Under the pieces are notes generated by a model that was not told where the DNA came from, did not search any database, and saw only the letters and a program-made list of their open reading frames with translations. Of a stretch of 39,785 nt of DNA, positions 18,501 through 26,360 are shown one piece after another. The translations under genes were made by a program, and so were the position numbers. Each line of letters starts with the position of its first letter. Position 1 is the first letter of the stretch. This DNA comes from CBINFS01 sp966250015 (GTDB lineage Bacteria > Bacteroidota > Rhodothermia > Rhodothermales > DASSAV01), in the NCBI GenBank assembly GCA_966250015.1, contig CBINFS010000035.1, positions 1-39,785 on the forward strand, read 5' to 3'.

Positions 18501-19406
18501 GAGGAGCCTCCCTTCGTGGTCGATGATCGCCGCACCGCCGGTTATCGTGTTGATCACGATCCGGCCGTCCCTCAGGACAAGGCCCGGAGCGTAGGACAGC
18601 TCCCTTCGAATGAAGTCGTCGGCCTCCGTGCGAAACGGCGTGAACGAAGTGCCGTCGAACAGGAACATCCCCCGAGTCCTCGTAACCACGAGGATCCTGT
18701 TCGACGTGCCTGATGCGCCCGGCGTGCCGCCTTCAGGAAAAGGAAGCATGATGTAGATCCGCTCGTCGGCAAACTGCTCGCCGCCCGGTACGAGCACGAG
18801 CGAATCACCCTTCAGCTCTACCAGCCCGACGTCCCACTGCCGTAGGTAAAATGTATCGTTGACGTAAAACGACGAGTGAAAGGAGGTGGACGATTGCCAG
18901 ACCTTCATTTCTCCGGTTTCTGGCGACCAGCGGAACAGGTACTGAAAGGTCAGGAAATAGATACCGTCCGGTGTGTTGATGCTCTGCCACACGTCGCCGA
19001 ACGGCAAACACGACGCGGGTATATGAGAGAGCAGCGAGTGAAAGCCGAGCCTGCCGGTCGAATCGGGCTCGAGGTAGCCAAGCTCGTTGACGCCCCCGAC
19101 GTAGATGCGGCCTTCCTTATCCTTGGCGAAAGACCGCGCGACGCTTCGGTTAGGCAACCGGATCAGGCGCCACGTCACGCCGTCGTATTCGAGGACGCCG
19201 ATGTTGTTGCCGATGTACATGATCCCGCGGTCGTCCTGGATGATCGCCCAGTTCTGTATGTCGGCGCCGTATTCCCGTGGGAGGTAGTTGCGGATGGTTG
19301 GCAGCCCGTGCTCGCTTTCCGTTTGAGCAAAAACCGGGGAAAAAAGCATGGAAAGGAATAACCACGCCAGACAGCCAGAAAATACGCGCTTGATCCTTGA
19401 GGCCAT
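15594..19406 (-). CDS. Propeller/GAF sensor histidine kinase
   Basis: A 1270-residue protein. Order: signal peptide (1-27, VFA|Q); two periplasmic seven-bladed regulator-propeller arrays (about 35-690, with blades such as DRSGGLWMGLDNGVARV and DGSLWVGTGARGVL); Y_Y_Y domain (about 695-765, LRPGDYRFRVQARN); one membrane helix (about 771-790); coiled coil; GAF domain (about 840-985); HisKA with H1025 in GIAHEIKNPLNF; and HATPase with N1165 (IITNACYEV), DNGQGIPEAI and GQGTGLGLSIS. Unlike classical hybrid two-component systems for polysaccharides, it lacks a receiver and an AraC-type domain. The receiver-phosphatase 34 bp downstream is the likely target. The periplasmic part probably senses a glycan or oligosaccharide, and the GAF adds a cytoplasmic input. 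Confidence 0.95.
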   Translation of the reverse strand: MASRIKRVFSGCLAWLFLSMLFSPVFAQTESEHGLPTIRNYLPREYGADIQNWAIIQDDRGIMYIGNNIGVLEYDGVTWRLIRLPNRSVARSFAKDKEGRIYVGGVNELGYLEPDSTGRLGFHSLLSHIPASCLPFGDVWQSINTPDGIYFLTFQYLFRWSPETGEMKVWQSSTSFHSSFYVNDTFYLRQWDVGLVELKGDSLVLVPGGEQFADERIYIMLPFPEGGTPGASGTSNRILVVTRTRGMFLFDGTSFTPFRTEADDFIRRELSYAPGLVLRDGRIVINTITGGAAIIDHEGRLLQIIDKSTGLQNNSILYLYQDRSGGLWMGLDNGVARVEVASNFTRFDTRNGLPSGGYRFKRHKGILYASTTVGLYALDPETSVFNEIEGIQSQVFGMISFGDQLLAATTDGIFVVENRRAIPVRASVNKDFEGFDFHRSKLDSNRVYTSLSDGVASLYWNGSRWIDEGRIPGITDETRSIYEMEDGSLWVGTGARGVLHVSFDGDTNDPPQLRQPVIEHFDTRAGLPPGGVLSVSLVDRLHFITQEGVYRYDEASRRFSVDSTFMIVSELGSIDTGSLVEDADGRVWISFGRDIAVGDRQTDGSYAWTTAPFVRFADEIVQTVYPDENGIVWFGTANGAIRYDTRMENGEGASFAALIRRVTRGARTSLFEGASLPGASQDPVRLPSDGQSLRFEFAAPTYEADGHGQFRTFLEGFDTEWTDWSPDHSKEYTNLRPGDYRFRVQARNVDQWESAEAVYAFTIAPPWFRTWWAYLLYAAGAAVLALGFVRARTYQLQQRGKLLERIIRERTAELHQKNRQLENQKEDIERLSRIGRDITATLSIESIIDTVYENVNALMDAAVFSIGLYNPEKNCLELPASREKGERLPYHSYDLNDKNRLAVWCFKNQREVLINDYQTEYANYIPELKAPLAGETPSSILYLPLTYKDKTNGVITAQSFRKNAYNEFHLNMLRNLAIYTAIALDNAEAYHRLNLVLDDLKNTQERLVTQSKLAALGALTAGIAHEIKNPLNFINNYAELSVGLAEEIRALLAEQSDRLDADVVENLNSQLDVLVRNTGKIRDHGKRADNIVRSMLQHSRGKAGERQPTDINLMVEEDLNLAYHGMRAQDSSFNVKVEAEYDPAVGKLDVVPQDVSRALLNIITNACYEVHKRKLAENGAFTPRLVVSTKRLNGQVEIRIRDNGQGIPEAIRDRILVPFFTTKPTGQGTGLGLSISNDIIVHGHGGQLQFESEEGQGTEFIVRLPASSTD

Positions 19407-19485
19407 TTCAGGGCATCGAGTTACGTGGGAAATGCCTGCTCACCTGAATCAAAAATCCGATCGGGTTGCCACAAAGAAGGTGCAG

Positions 19486-19527
19486 ATGAAAATTGCCCTC
19501 AGCCCCGAAAAGAACGGTTTAAGTTGA
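19486..19527 (+). CDS. Possible 13-residue leader or microprotein
   Basis: ATG at 19486 with GAAGG seven bases upstream starts MKIALSPEKNGLS and stop. The frame is followed 38 bp later by an intrinsic terminator (19566-19590) in the same direction, with no other gene on this strand nearby. This arrangement fits a leader peptide or a small independent transcript, but a 13-codon frame can arise by chance. Confidence 0.2.
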   Translation: MKIALSPEKNGLS

Positions 19528-19565
19528 TTTTACGGCTAAAGTATACAACAACTTGCACCGGTCTT

Positions 19566-19590
19566 TGGCCGTAAGGACACGGCCATTTTT
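19566..19590 (+). terminator. Orphan intrinsic terminator
   Basis: Stem TGGCCGT (19566-19572) / ACGGCCA (19579-19585) followed by five T. It points toward the amphi-Trp gene at 19755, but no plus-strand gene precedes it for more than 5 kb. It could end a small RNA or act as an attenuator of 19755. The remaining bases of 19407-19754 hold the likely promoter of the propeller kinase, with a TATACTTTA segment on the minus strand near 19540. Confidence 0.6.
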
Positions 19591-19754
19591 AGCGCATGAT
19601 TTACGGATTCTTTCATCCTAAAACCAAACCCCGCAAGACCGGTCATCGACGAGAAGAAGGAAATTGCAGCCCCGATTGACGTTTTCAGGAGCGGGATCGA
19701 TCTTGTGACAGGCGTCTATGAATCGACGGCAAGTCACCAACTAATCGAGGCAAC

Positions 19755-19982
19755 ATGAAAGCGAAACCCGAACGCGACATCGAGAAGGAATACCCGAAGG
19801 CCGAATTCGTGGCGAAGCTGCGGCGGCTCGCCGATGCAATCGAACAAGGCAAACGCTTCGAGATCCAGATTGCCGGCGAGCGCATCTACGTTCCCGTCCG
19901 GGCCGTTTACAACATCGAGCACGAACGTTCGGACGACGGCGAGGAAGAGATCGAGTTTCAGATCAAGTGGGAAAGGGAGTGA
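19755..19982 (+). CDS. Amphi-Trp domain protein
   Basis: A 75-residue soluble protein that fits the amphi-Trp domain family, small proteins of unknown function that end in a conserved amphipathic strand with a Trp. Visible hallmarks are EFVAKLRRLADAIEQGKRFE (helix), IQIAGERIYVPVRAVYNIEH (paired strands with G-E-R and V-P), then acidic residues and EIEFQIKWERE (alternating hydrophobic strand with W). Full length for the family. GAGG lies five bases before the ATG. It stands alone, downstream of the orphan terminator. Confidence 0.88.
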   Translation: MKAKPERDIEKEYPKAEFVAKLRRLADAIEQGKRFEIQIAGERIYVPVRAVYNIEHERSDDGEEEIEFQIKWERE

Positions 19983-20259
19983 CGTTCCTGTTTTCCGTCG
20001 GCGGTTGTTTCGACTAACGCGAAGTTTAGCGACGGGCGCACTTCTCCCAACCGGTCTGTCGATCCTGCATTCGGCTTTTTGGACTGCTTCCTTGCCCCGA
20101 ACTGCTCCCCTGAGCAAGGCTTTCCACGCACACTTGAGGCGACGGCTGATTTTTTGGGGGCGCCAACTCGTGAGGTGATGCCAGTACCTCGCAGACCGTC
20201 TTTCCAAAGTGCTGCCTCTATGGTTGCTACTGTTGCTGTGCCCCCTTGCTGGCACTTCT

Positions 20260-20860
20260 GGGGGTTGCGTTTCATAAAGAGATCCCTCGTTGCTTCGCGC
20301 CTCGGGATGACGAGGTTAGGGTATCGAGATAACCATCGAGCTTGTCTTCCCGACGAAGGAGGGATCTTCCCGAAGTGCGGCCATTCAGACTAATTCATTT
20401 ATGTTTACTTCTCTTTTTTGGGGTCAAAAGAGAAGTAAAAGAAAGAAAGGAAAGCAATTCCTTGAGGGCATAGGATCTACTCCTCAGTCACTACGTGACA
20501 GCCCCTTGTCCAGATGAGCATTTTTAACGCCTCAATTACTGTTTGTGCCAACCAGTAAGGCTGCACTTCGGGAAGATCCTTCCTCGCAAGGCTCGTCAGG
20601 ATGACAATTTGAGTGGTACAGGCAACCATCCGGGCTTACCGCTACCACCGACGCCCCATTCTGTCATCCCGAATCCCGCACAGCGGGTGAGGGATCTTTG
20701 TGAAACGCGACCTTCGAAAATGGCAATGGCGGTACGCACAGCACTTCACCACTGTATGTGCCGGTCTGAAAGGCCGCACTTCGGGAAGATTCCTCGCTGG
20801 CGCTCGGAATGACAGGATCCAGATCATGCGAAACTCCCCTAACTCGTCACCTATTGGAGC
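20260..20860. repeat. Repeat island 6 (A plus, then D and A inverted)
   Basis: Plus-oriented family-A hairpins at about 20277-20316 and 20344-20388 meet an inverted D element (20406-20515, with the pair CTTCTCTTTT / AAAAGAGAAG and GTCACTACGTGAC) and inverted A hairpins at about 20566-20605, 20661-20700 (tip CCCGC-ACA-GCGGG) and 20779-20815. Bases 20516-20699 are duplicated exactly at 29293-29476. The preceding stretch 19983-20259 shows no gene or recognisable element. Confidence 0.8.
20516..20699 (+). repeat. 184-bp perfect direct repeat, copy 1
   Basis: Identical base for base to 29293-29476 in the same orientation. It spans the end of a D element, a family-A hairpin, a spacer and most of the next A hairpin. 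The first mismatch after it is G at 20700 versus A at 29477. Confidence 0.95.
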
Positions 20861-20919
20861 GCTGCACCAAAGCCGTTCTTGTGTCTTTTAACACCCGAGC
20901 TGGATATTCAATATGAAGC

Positions 20920-21963
20920 CTATGAACTTGCCGTGGGAATAAACCGTCCGGTGGATTCACGGACGACGAGCTCGGCGGGGAGGCGGAGGTGGACGGGGCC
21001 GGTAGCCTTGCCTTCGATGGCGTCGATGAGGATGCCCGCGGCCGTCGCACCCTTACGGTAGATCGGCTGGTGGATCGTCGTGAGAGGTGGGGCGGTGAAG
21101 GCGGAAGTCGGCACGTCGTCGAAGCCCACCACGGAGACCCGCTCGGGCACAGGGATCCGCGCCTTGTAAAGGGCTAGCAGGACGCCGGTGGCGATGGCGT
21201 CGGAGGCGCAGAAGACGGCGGAGGGGCACCTCCCGGCGTTGATCCACCCGCACATCACGTCGTAGCCGCTCTTTTCGGAGTAATTGTTGACGATAACCAG
21301 GCCGTCTCCGGCGGGGATGCCGTGGTCCTCGAGGGCCTTGAGGTAGCCGTTTCGCCGCTCGATCGACTCCTGGATCTGCATGTTGGCGAGGATGCACGCG
21401 ATGCGCCGGTGGCCCAGCTCGATCAGGTGCCTGACGGCCTCGTAAGCGCCCGTGAAGTTGTCGACGTCCACCGAGTTCAGGTCGGGCTGCGACGGGTCGT
21501 GGCCGATGAGGACCATCGGGACGTTCCGGGCGTGCAGCAGGGGCACCACGTGGCCGGTGACCTCCTGGGTGATGAGGATGTACCCGTCGAAGACGCGGTC
21601 GTTCAGGATGCGTTGCTGGATCTCGTCGGCGGTGTCGGGCGAGATCATCGTGAGCGAGACGAAGTAGCCGCGCTCGAGGCACGCTTCAGAGATGCCCAGG
21701 TGCAGGAGCGGCCAGAAGCCGTTCGCCAGGGCGTCGTCGCGCCGGCGCGGGGTGACCACGCAGATCTCGAACGCCCGGTCGGTTGCGAGGCTGCGAGCGA
21801 GCGAGCTCGGCCGGTAATCGTGCTCGCGGATCACCGCCAGCACGCGCGCCCTTGCGTCGTCGCTGACGCGTGGGTGGTTGTTGAGCACGCGCGACACCAC
21901 CGAACGCGATACCCCGGCCATCAGGGCAACCTGGTCGATCGTAAGCCTGCTTTTTTCAGTCAT
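20920..21963 (-). CDS. LacI-family transcriptional regulator
   Basis: A 347-residue DNA-binding regulator. The helix-turn-helix and hinge are intact: LTIDQVALMAGVSRSVVSRV with LNNHPRVSDDAR, then YRPSSLARSLAT. The periplasmic-binding-like ligand domain follows, with FDGYILITQEV, PMVLIGHDP, SVDVDNFTGAYEAVRHLIE, GHRRIACIL, CASDAIATGVLLALY and VVGFDDVPTSAFTAPPLTTI. Ligand is probably a sugar or sugar derivative. It is divergent from the nucleotidyltransferase at 22165, with a 201-bp shared upstream region, so that gene and itself are the nearest candidate targets. I found no convincing 14-16 bp palindromic operator there. The gene starts at ATG 21963 with no Shine-Dalgarno. Confidence 0.95.
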   Translation of the reverse strand: MTEKSRLTIDQVALMAGVSRSVVSRVLNNHPRVSDDARARVLAVIREHDYRPSSLARSLATDRAFEICVVTPRRRDDALANGFWPLLHLGISEACLERGYFVSLTMISPDTADEIQQRILNDRVFDGYILITQEVTGHVVPLLHARNVPMVLIGHDPSQPDLNSVDVDNFTGAYEAVRHLIELGHRRIACILANMQIQESIERRNGYLKALEDHGIPAGDGLVIVNNYSEKSGYDVMCGWINAGRCPSAVFCASDAIATGVLLALYKARIPVPERVSVVGFDDVPTSAFTAPPLTTIHQPIYRKGATAAGILIDAIEGKATGPVHLRLPAELVVRESTGRFIPTASS

Positions 21964-22164
21964 ACGGCATCCGGAGGGGGGTGGATATTGATTATCCCGG
22001 CACCAATGGGTTACATAGTGGCCGGAAACAAGGTATGGTGCATCGTAGTGTGTCGAAACGCCTAATCTTCACGAGCGGTTCGGCTTTTTTTGGCTTCGGC
22101 TGGAACGATCGGATCCTTTGTGTATTCTTTGCGCCTACTGTTGAAAAAAGACTTTTGAAACCTG

Positions 22165-23070
22165 ATGTCATTAACCCTTGTCATGATGGCCGCCGGGATG
22201 GGAAATCGATACGGCGGCCCCAAGCAGCTCGAGCCCCTCGGCCGCGACGGTGAGACGATGATCGACTACGCGCTCTTCGACGCCCAGCGCGCAGGGTTCG
22301 ACCGGGCCGTGCTCATCATCCGGCGGGAGCTTCTGCCCGCACTGGAAGATACGGTTCTTCCACGTTGGAAAGATCGCCTGCCGATCACGCTCGTCTATCA
22401 GGAAATGGATGACCTGCCGAACGGCTTCACCGTACCGGAAGGCCGCGAGAAGCCGTGGGGCACCGGGCAGGCCGTACTCGCCGCACGCCACGCCGTCGAA
22501 ACGCCCTTTGCCGTCGTCAATGCCGACGACTACTACGGCGCCTCCGCCTATCAGGTCGTGGCCGACTTCCTCCGGTCGAACGAGACGAGCAACGGCATTC
22601 CCGTATACACGAACGTCGGCTTTTACCTGCGCGACACGATGACCGAAGCCGGAGCCGTCAACCGGGCCGTGCTCAAAACGGACGACGAAGGCCACCTGCT
22701 CCACATCCGCGAAGTGACGGGCATCGAAAAAGTCGGCGACGCCGGCCGGTACCGCACACCCGACGGCGAAGAGCACATCTTGCCCGGCGGCACCATCGTC
22801 TCGATGAACATGTGGGGCTTCACGCCTGACGTCTTCGCCAAGCTCGAAGGCGGCTTCCGGGACTTCCTCGAAGAACGCGGGTCCGATCCGAAAGCGGAGT
22901 TCTTCCTCCCGACGCGCATCCAGGTGCTCATGGACCGCGACCTTGCCCGCGTGAAGGTGCTGATTGGCGAAGGCCCGTGGTGCGGCATTACGTACCCCGA
23001 GGACAGGGAACGTGTCATCCGTATCCTCCGTGGCTTCACCGACCAGGGCCTCTACCCCGAACCGCTCTGA
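22165..23070 (+). CDS. Sugar-phosphate nucleotidyltransferase-like protein
   Basis: A 301-residue NTP-transferase (GT-A-like Rossmann) protein. The N-terminal MMAAGMGNRYGGPKQLEPLG matches the nucleotide-binding G-x-G-x-R-x-GGPKQ signature. VVNADDYYGASAYQVVADFL carries the acidic metal-binding pair. GGTIVSMNMWGFTPDVF is typical of this nucleotidyltransferase subgroup in Bacteroidota. It likely activates a sugar phosphate or transfers a nucleotide to a small acceptor; the substrate is not identifiable. The Lys in GGPKQ and the Asp residues expected for catalysis are present. It is divergent from the LacI regulator, which may control it. No terminator is obvious downstream; 23071-23250 is non-coding. 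Confidence 0.9.
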   Translation: MSLTLVMMAAGMGNRYGGPKQLEPLGRDGETMIDYALFDAQRAGFDRAVLIIRRELLPALEDTVLPRWKDRLPITLVYQEMDDLPNGFTVPEGREKPWGTGQAVLAARHAVETPFAVVNADDYYGASAYQVVADFLRSNETSNGIPVYTNVGFYLRDTMTEAGAVNRAVLKTDDEGHLLHIREVTGIEKVGDAGRYRTPDGEEHILPGGTIVSMNMWGFTPDVFAKLEGGFRDFLEERGSDPKAEFFLPTRIQVLMDRDLARVKVLIGEGPWCGITYPEDRERVIRILRGFTDQGLYPEPL

Positions 23071-23250
23071 AACCTGCCTTGGCAGACTGCTGAATCTTTA
23101 GCGCGGTTACTGTTCTCGAGCAGACACCCCCACAAGCCCCCTCGAGGAGGCGGTTGGCAATGCTATTCATTCAGCAATAAGCCAATTATTTAGCACAGCT
23201 CCACCAGCCACTTGAAGGGACTACAGGAGTGTAAAAGAAGCCAACCCCGT

Positions 23251-23925
23251 TTACCAGGCAGTTGCGCCCCCGGCGCGGAACTCGGGCGGGCGTTCGCTTC
23301 TTGCTTCAGCCAGGGCTCGCCGGGTGTCTTCTGCGTTCAGGTCTTTGCCATAGACCGGGGTGCCGGGTTGCTGCCGCCACGACTCGTCGAGGCCGCCGGC
23401 ATCGACGGGATCGAAGCCCAGCTCGTCGATCAGCCGCATCACCACGGCTTTGGCGGCTTCGTCGTCGCCTGCCACCGGGATTGCGATGCGGCCTTCGCTC
23501 CCCTTCGGCTTGCCGCGCTCCAGCAGGTGGCGCGCGTAGATGGTGTTGAACGCCTTGACCACGGGGCGGCCAATCTGCCGCTCGACCCATCGGCTTTCGG
23601 TCAACCCTTCTTCGATCTCCGCGATCCGTCCGTCGCGTTGCGGGTAGTAGTTGCCCGTATCGACCACCACAAGGTCGTCCCGCGCCCCCGCGAAGAGGTT
23701 ATCCGGCAGGTTCGGCACACCCCGCAGGGGAATTGCGATCACCACCAGGTCGGCGTCGCGCGGCGCTTCCGTCGCCCACACGGCCTTTGCGCCGGTCTCC
23801 TCAGCAAGCTTAGAGAGCGTCTTGGGGTCCCGTGAGTTGGCCACCGAAACCTCGTGGCCGAGCGCCGTCAGGCGACGGGTCAACGTGCCGCCGATGTGTC
23901 CGGCGCCGATGATTCCGATCTTCAT
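23251..23925 (-). CDS. F420-dependent NADP reductase-like NAD(P)-binding protein
   Basis: A 224-residue cytoplasmic protein. The Rossmann fold begins at the first residues: MKIGIIGAGHIGGTLTRRL, then HEVSVANSRDP (NADPH-type loop), DLVVIAIPLRGV, VVVDTGNYYP, VVKAFNTIYA and GRIAIPVAGDD. This order matches the NADPH-dependent F420 reductase (NPDR)/NADP oxidoreductase coenzyme-F420-dependent family. The organism need not make F420; many members act with other flavins or substrates. The start is fixed by AAGGAGGGGAG six bases before ATG 23925; an upstream in-frame start would add 28 unsupported residues. Monocistronic. Confidence 0.9.
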   Translation of the reverse strand: MKIGIIGAGHIGGTLTRRLTALGHEVSVANSRDPKTLSKLAEETGAKAVWATEAPRDADLVVIAIPLRGVPNLPDNLFAGARDDLVVVDTGNYYPQRDGRIAEIEEGLTESRWVERQIGRPVVKAFNTIYARHLLERGKPKGSEGRIAIPVAGDDEAAKAVVMRLIDELGFDPVDAGGLDESWRQQPGTPVYGKDLNAEDTRRALAEARSERPPEFRAGGATAW

Positions 23926-24005
23926 GCTCTCCCCTCCTTTTATCCGCTTCACCTGCTGATCGCACCGCGAAGCGAACGTCCTTGTTCCGGCAAAATGCGA
24001 CAGGT

Positions 24006-24045
24006 ACAAAAAGAGAACCCTCCGGGAGGAGAAACCGGAGGGTTC
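24006..24045 (-). terminator. Rho-independent terminator
   Basis: Stem GAACCCTCCGG / CCGGAGGGTTC (24015-24025 with 24035-24045), followed on the minus strand by TCTTTTTG. It lies about 40 bp after the stop of the exported protein at 24087-24557. Confidence 0.85.
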
Positions 24046-24086
24046 AGGCGATCGCGGGTAAAGGGGATCGGATTATACCGGAGCGA

Positions 24087-24557
24087 TCAGAGGGACTGGG
24101 CCATGTAGGTGATCTCAGGGACTTCCGAGATCCGGTGGAAGGTGATCAGCTTGTCGTTGTGCCACACGAATCGGAAATAGCTCGATTCATCCTGAAAGTC
24201 GACGCGGGCGACCGTTTCCATCTTGCTATTGGCGGTCTCGTTGGACCCGAGCACCTCGAATCCTTCGATCGGCCCGTAGGCGCCGACGGTGATCCAGATG
24301 CTGCGGCTCAGGTCGGCAAGGGCCATGTCGCGGTTGTGTCTGGGAAGGTACACTTCGAGCGGCTCGGTGTCGCCCCTCTGGAGGCCTTCGAGGATCACGT
24401 TGGTACCCTGGCAAATGCGTTGGGCCTGTTTGGCTTTGTCACCGCCCTTGTCGGGGAACGAGATCGAGAGGTCCGCAGCTTTCACCTGCCACGTGAACGC
24501 CATCAGGGCTGCAGCGAAGAGCATTGTAATGCTCCGGATTGTTTGCCTCGTCTTCAT
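24087..24557 (-). CDS. Exported protein of unknown function
   Basis: A 156-residue protein with a clear signal peptide (MKTRQTIRSITMLFAAALMA followed by FTWQVKA, cleavage after about residue 27). The mature domain (about 129 residues) is mixed alpha/beta: LEVYLPRHNRDMALADLSRS is helical, GPIEGFEVLG and METVARVDFQDESSYFRFVW are strands, and HNDKLITFHRI closes. This fold outline resembles the small accessory domains that follow serine hydrolases (NTF2-like), but I cannot assign a family. One Cys is present. The start has GAGG five bases upstream, and a strong terminator follows. Confidence 0.75.
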   Translation of the reverse strand: MKTRQTIRSITMLFAAALMAFTWQVKAADLSISFPDKGGDKAKQAQRICQGTNVILEGLQRGDTEPLEVYLPRHNRDMALADLSRSIWITVGAYGPIEGFEVLGSNETANSKMETVARVDFQDESSYFRFVWHNDKLITFHRISEVPEITYMAQSL

Positions 24558-24779
24558 GGTAGCCTCGTGTATGGGTTAAGGAACAGTTTTCCTAAATATT
24601 TTAGGCGAGTGAGGTAGCTGTCCTAATCTGCATCTGAATACGAGGCCCTGATGCCTGAGTTGTCACGGTTGCGTATGCAATTGTCATCAGATGTCACGAA
24701 TACAAGGACTTCGAAAGGAGGCTACATTCCGCTGATGACGCGGATGATTTTTTGAAGGTTGACATGAGGCACGTGCTTT

Positions 24780-25215
24780 CTCAATATCGCTCCCCACCCG
24801 GAGCGTCATCCTGGCGAAGGCCAGGATCCACGTGAGCATGCGACTTACCTATGCGGTTATGCTCTGAGCTAGACTAGCTTGAATCCCGGCCCAGCGGCCG
24901 GAATGACTTGATTTTCAAGGTATTGCTAAAGGAGGGGTCTTGCCTTTGTATGCGTGCAGCACATTGTTCTTCTACTATGACTCCCCAATTCTACGTCATC
25001 TCCGCGAAGGCGGAGATCCAGGACGGCATTCAGAATTCCTCCACTTTTCTGCCCAATATTACCCATTCCTGGATCCCGGCTCGGGGTCCGGGATGACTTG
25101 TTATTTAGTCATTTAGTGGCATTAAACGCCCCACCCTTGGTCTGCATCCTATCAAAAAATCATCGGCGCACATCCGCGTCATCAGCGGACTCCAGGTAAA
25201 ACCCTTCGCGTGCGA
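24780..25215 (+). repeat. Repeat island 7 (B-B-B-B-E-C)
   Basis: Family-B hairpins at about 24804-24832 (CATCCTGGCGAAGGCCAGGA), 24882-24906, 24994-25022 (TCTCCGCGAAGGCGGAGA) and 25070-25097, an E segment near 25128-25149 (CGCCCCACCCTTGGTCTGCA) and C near 25157-25190 (ATCATCGGCGCACATCCGCG). The last B-to-E spacer resembles island 8's (GTTATTTAGTCATTTAGTGG). The region 24558-24779 shows no gene. Confidence 0.75.
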
Positions 25216-25244
25216 AAAATCTCTTGCGGAAGAATAGACTGGCC

Positions 25245-26300
25245 TTAAAAAGATTCGAACCAGCGGAAGATGGCGTCGAAGAAGCGCGAGGCCCTGTCGG
25301 AGAAGTGGGCTTCGTAGTCGTCTCGGGTCATGATGCCGAGGGGGCCGCGGTAGATGCCGCCGTCGAGCGTGCCGTCGAAGACACGGACGGCAATGACGTA
25401 TCGTTGGCCGTGCTTCAGGAGGCCGGCAGGGAGCGGGTAGGCGCGAAGCCGCCGCCAGTCGTCGCCTCCGATACGGCCGTTTTCGACGTCGCCGGTCGAT
25501 CCAATCAAACGTCCATTGATGAACACCTCGTCGACGTCGTCGATGTTGCCGAGGACGAGGACGAGGTCCGGTCCGGCATCTTTACCGTTGAACGTAAAGA
25601 TCTTTCGGTACCACGCGTAGCCGTCGTAGTTACGGAAGCCCTGAGGCTCCCAGCGGGCGGGGGCGTGAACGACGGTCCACCCGCTGCTCGATACGTTGGC
25701 GCCGGCCCACGAAGGATCGTCGCCCGGCCGGAAGAACCACGAGCCGGCAAGGTCCACCACCATGCGCGGGGCGTTCCGGGCAGCGTAGATCCCGATGTTG
25801 CCTTCGACGATACCGCCCTCGATCCCTTCGTCGTAGACGCGTACGGCAACGACGTTGTCACCCTCGAAGTCCAGGTACTCGGCTGGCAACGGGTAGGCAC
25901 GGAAGTACGGGTATCCGGTTTCGTACTCGGGTTCGAGCCGACCTGTCGATCCAACGAAGTGGCCGTTGACGTAGACCTCGTCGACGTCGTCGATGCGGCC
26001 CAGGTGGAGGTAGAGCGCCTTGTTGCGGTCCTTCTCGGAGAGCTTGAAGTGCTTGCGGTACCACGAGAAGCCATCGTAACCCGGGTACCCGTAGTCCTCC
26101 CAGATGCCCGGAACGGGTATCTCGTCCCAGTCCGAATCCGCGTAGTTGCGCAATGCCCGGGCCTGGTCGTCGCCGATCGAAAACCGCCACATCCCACGCA
26201 GGTCGAGCACTTTTTCCCACTCGTCCGGACCCCTGTACCGTTGTGCGTAGGCCGGACTCGTGGAAACCAGAAGCGTCAGGATCAATAGCAGGGTTTTCAT
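25245..26300 (-). CDS. Exported tandem jelly-roll (GH2-type sugar-binding) protein without catalytic domain
   Basis: A 351-residue protein. The signal peptide (MKTLLLILTLLVSTSPAYA, cut before Q20) is followed by two homologous galactose-binding-like domains (about 35-180 and 190-335). Each repeats the same landmarks: W-E-x-x-G then YDGF/YAWYRK, then DDVDEVYVNGHFVGSTG in the first and DDVDEVFINGRLIGSTG in the second, then RAYPLP, then a VAVRVYD or IAVRVFD strand and GGI. This is the N-terminal sugar-binding fold of GH2 beta-galactosidases. No TIM barrel or catalytic acid pair is present, so it likely binds rather than cleaves glycan. The ATG at 26300 is chosen because it opens the signal peptide. 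It lies downstream of the kinase-regulator pair on the same strand, 93 bp away. Confidence 0.88.
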   Translation of the reverse strand: MKTLLLILTLLVSTSPAYAQRYRGPDEWEKVLDLRGMWRFSIGDDQARALRNYADSDWDEIPVPGIWEDYGYPGYDGFSWYRKHFKLSEKDRNKALYLHLGRIDDVDEVYVNGHFVGSTGRLEPEYETGYPYFRAYPLPAEYLDFEGDNVVAVRVYDEGIEGGIVEGNIGIYAARNAPRMVVDLAGSWFFRPGDDPSWAGANVSSSGWTVVHAPARWEPQGFRNYDGYAWYRKIFTFNGKDAGPDLVLVLGNIDDVDEVFINGRLIGSTGDVENGRIGGDDWRRLRAYPLPAGLLKHGQRYVIAVRVFDGTLDGGIYRGPLGIMTRDDYEAHFSDRASRFFDAIFRWFESF

Positions 26301-26360
26301 ATCGGCAATAAATCCGGGTGAGTGGACTGGTTCTATTTTACTCGATCCGGCCGGATTCGT

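Noticed and set aside
21964..22164. LacI-type operator in the divergent region
   Set aside because: No 14-16 bp palindrome with a central CG was found; only weak partial symmetry.
25247..25256. GGTTCGAATC on the minus strand, like a tRNA T-loop
   Set aside because: It is the last codons of the jelly-roll gene (RWFESF and stop). No acceptor stem or anticodon arm can be formed around it.
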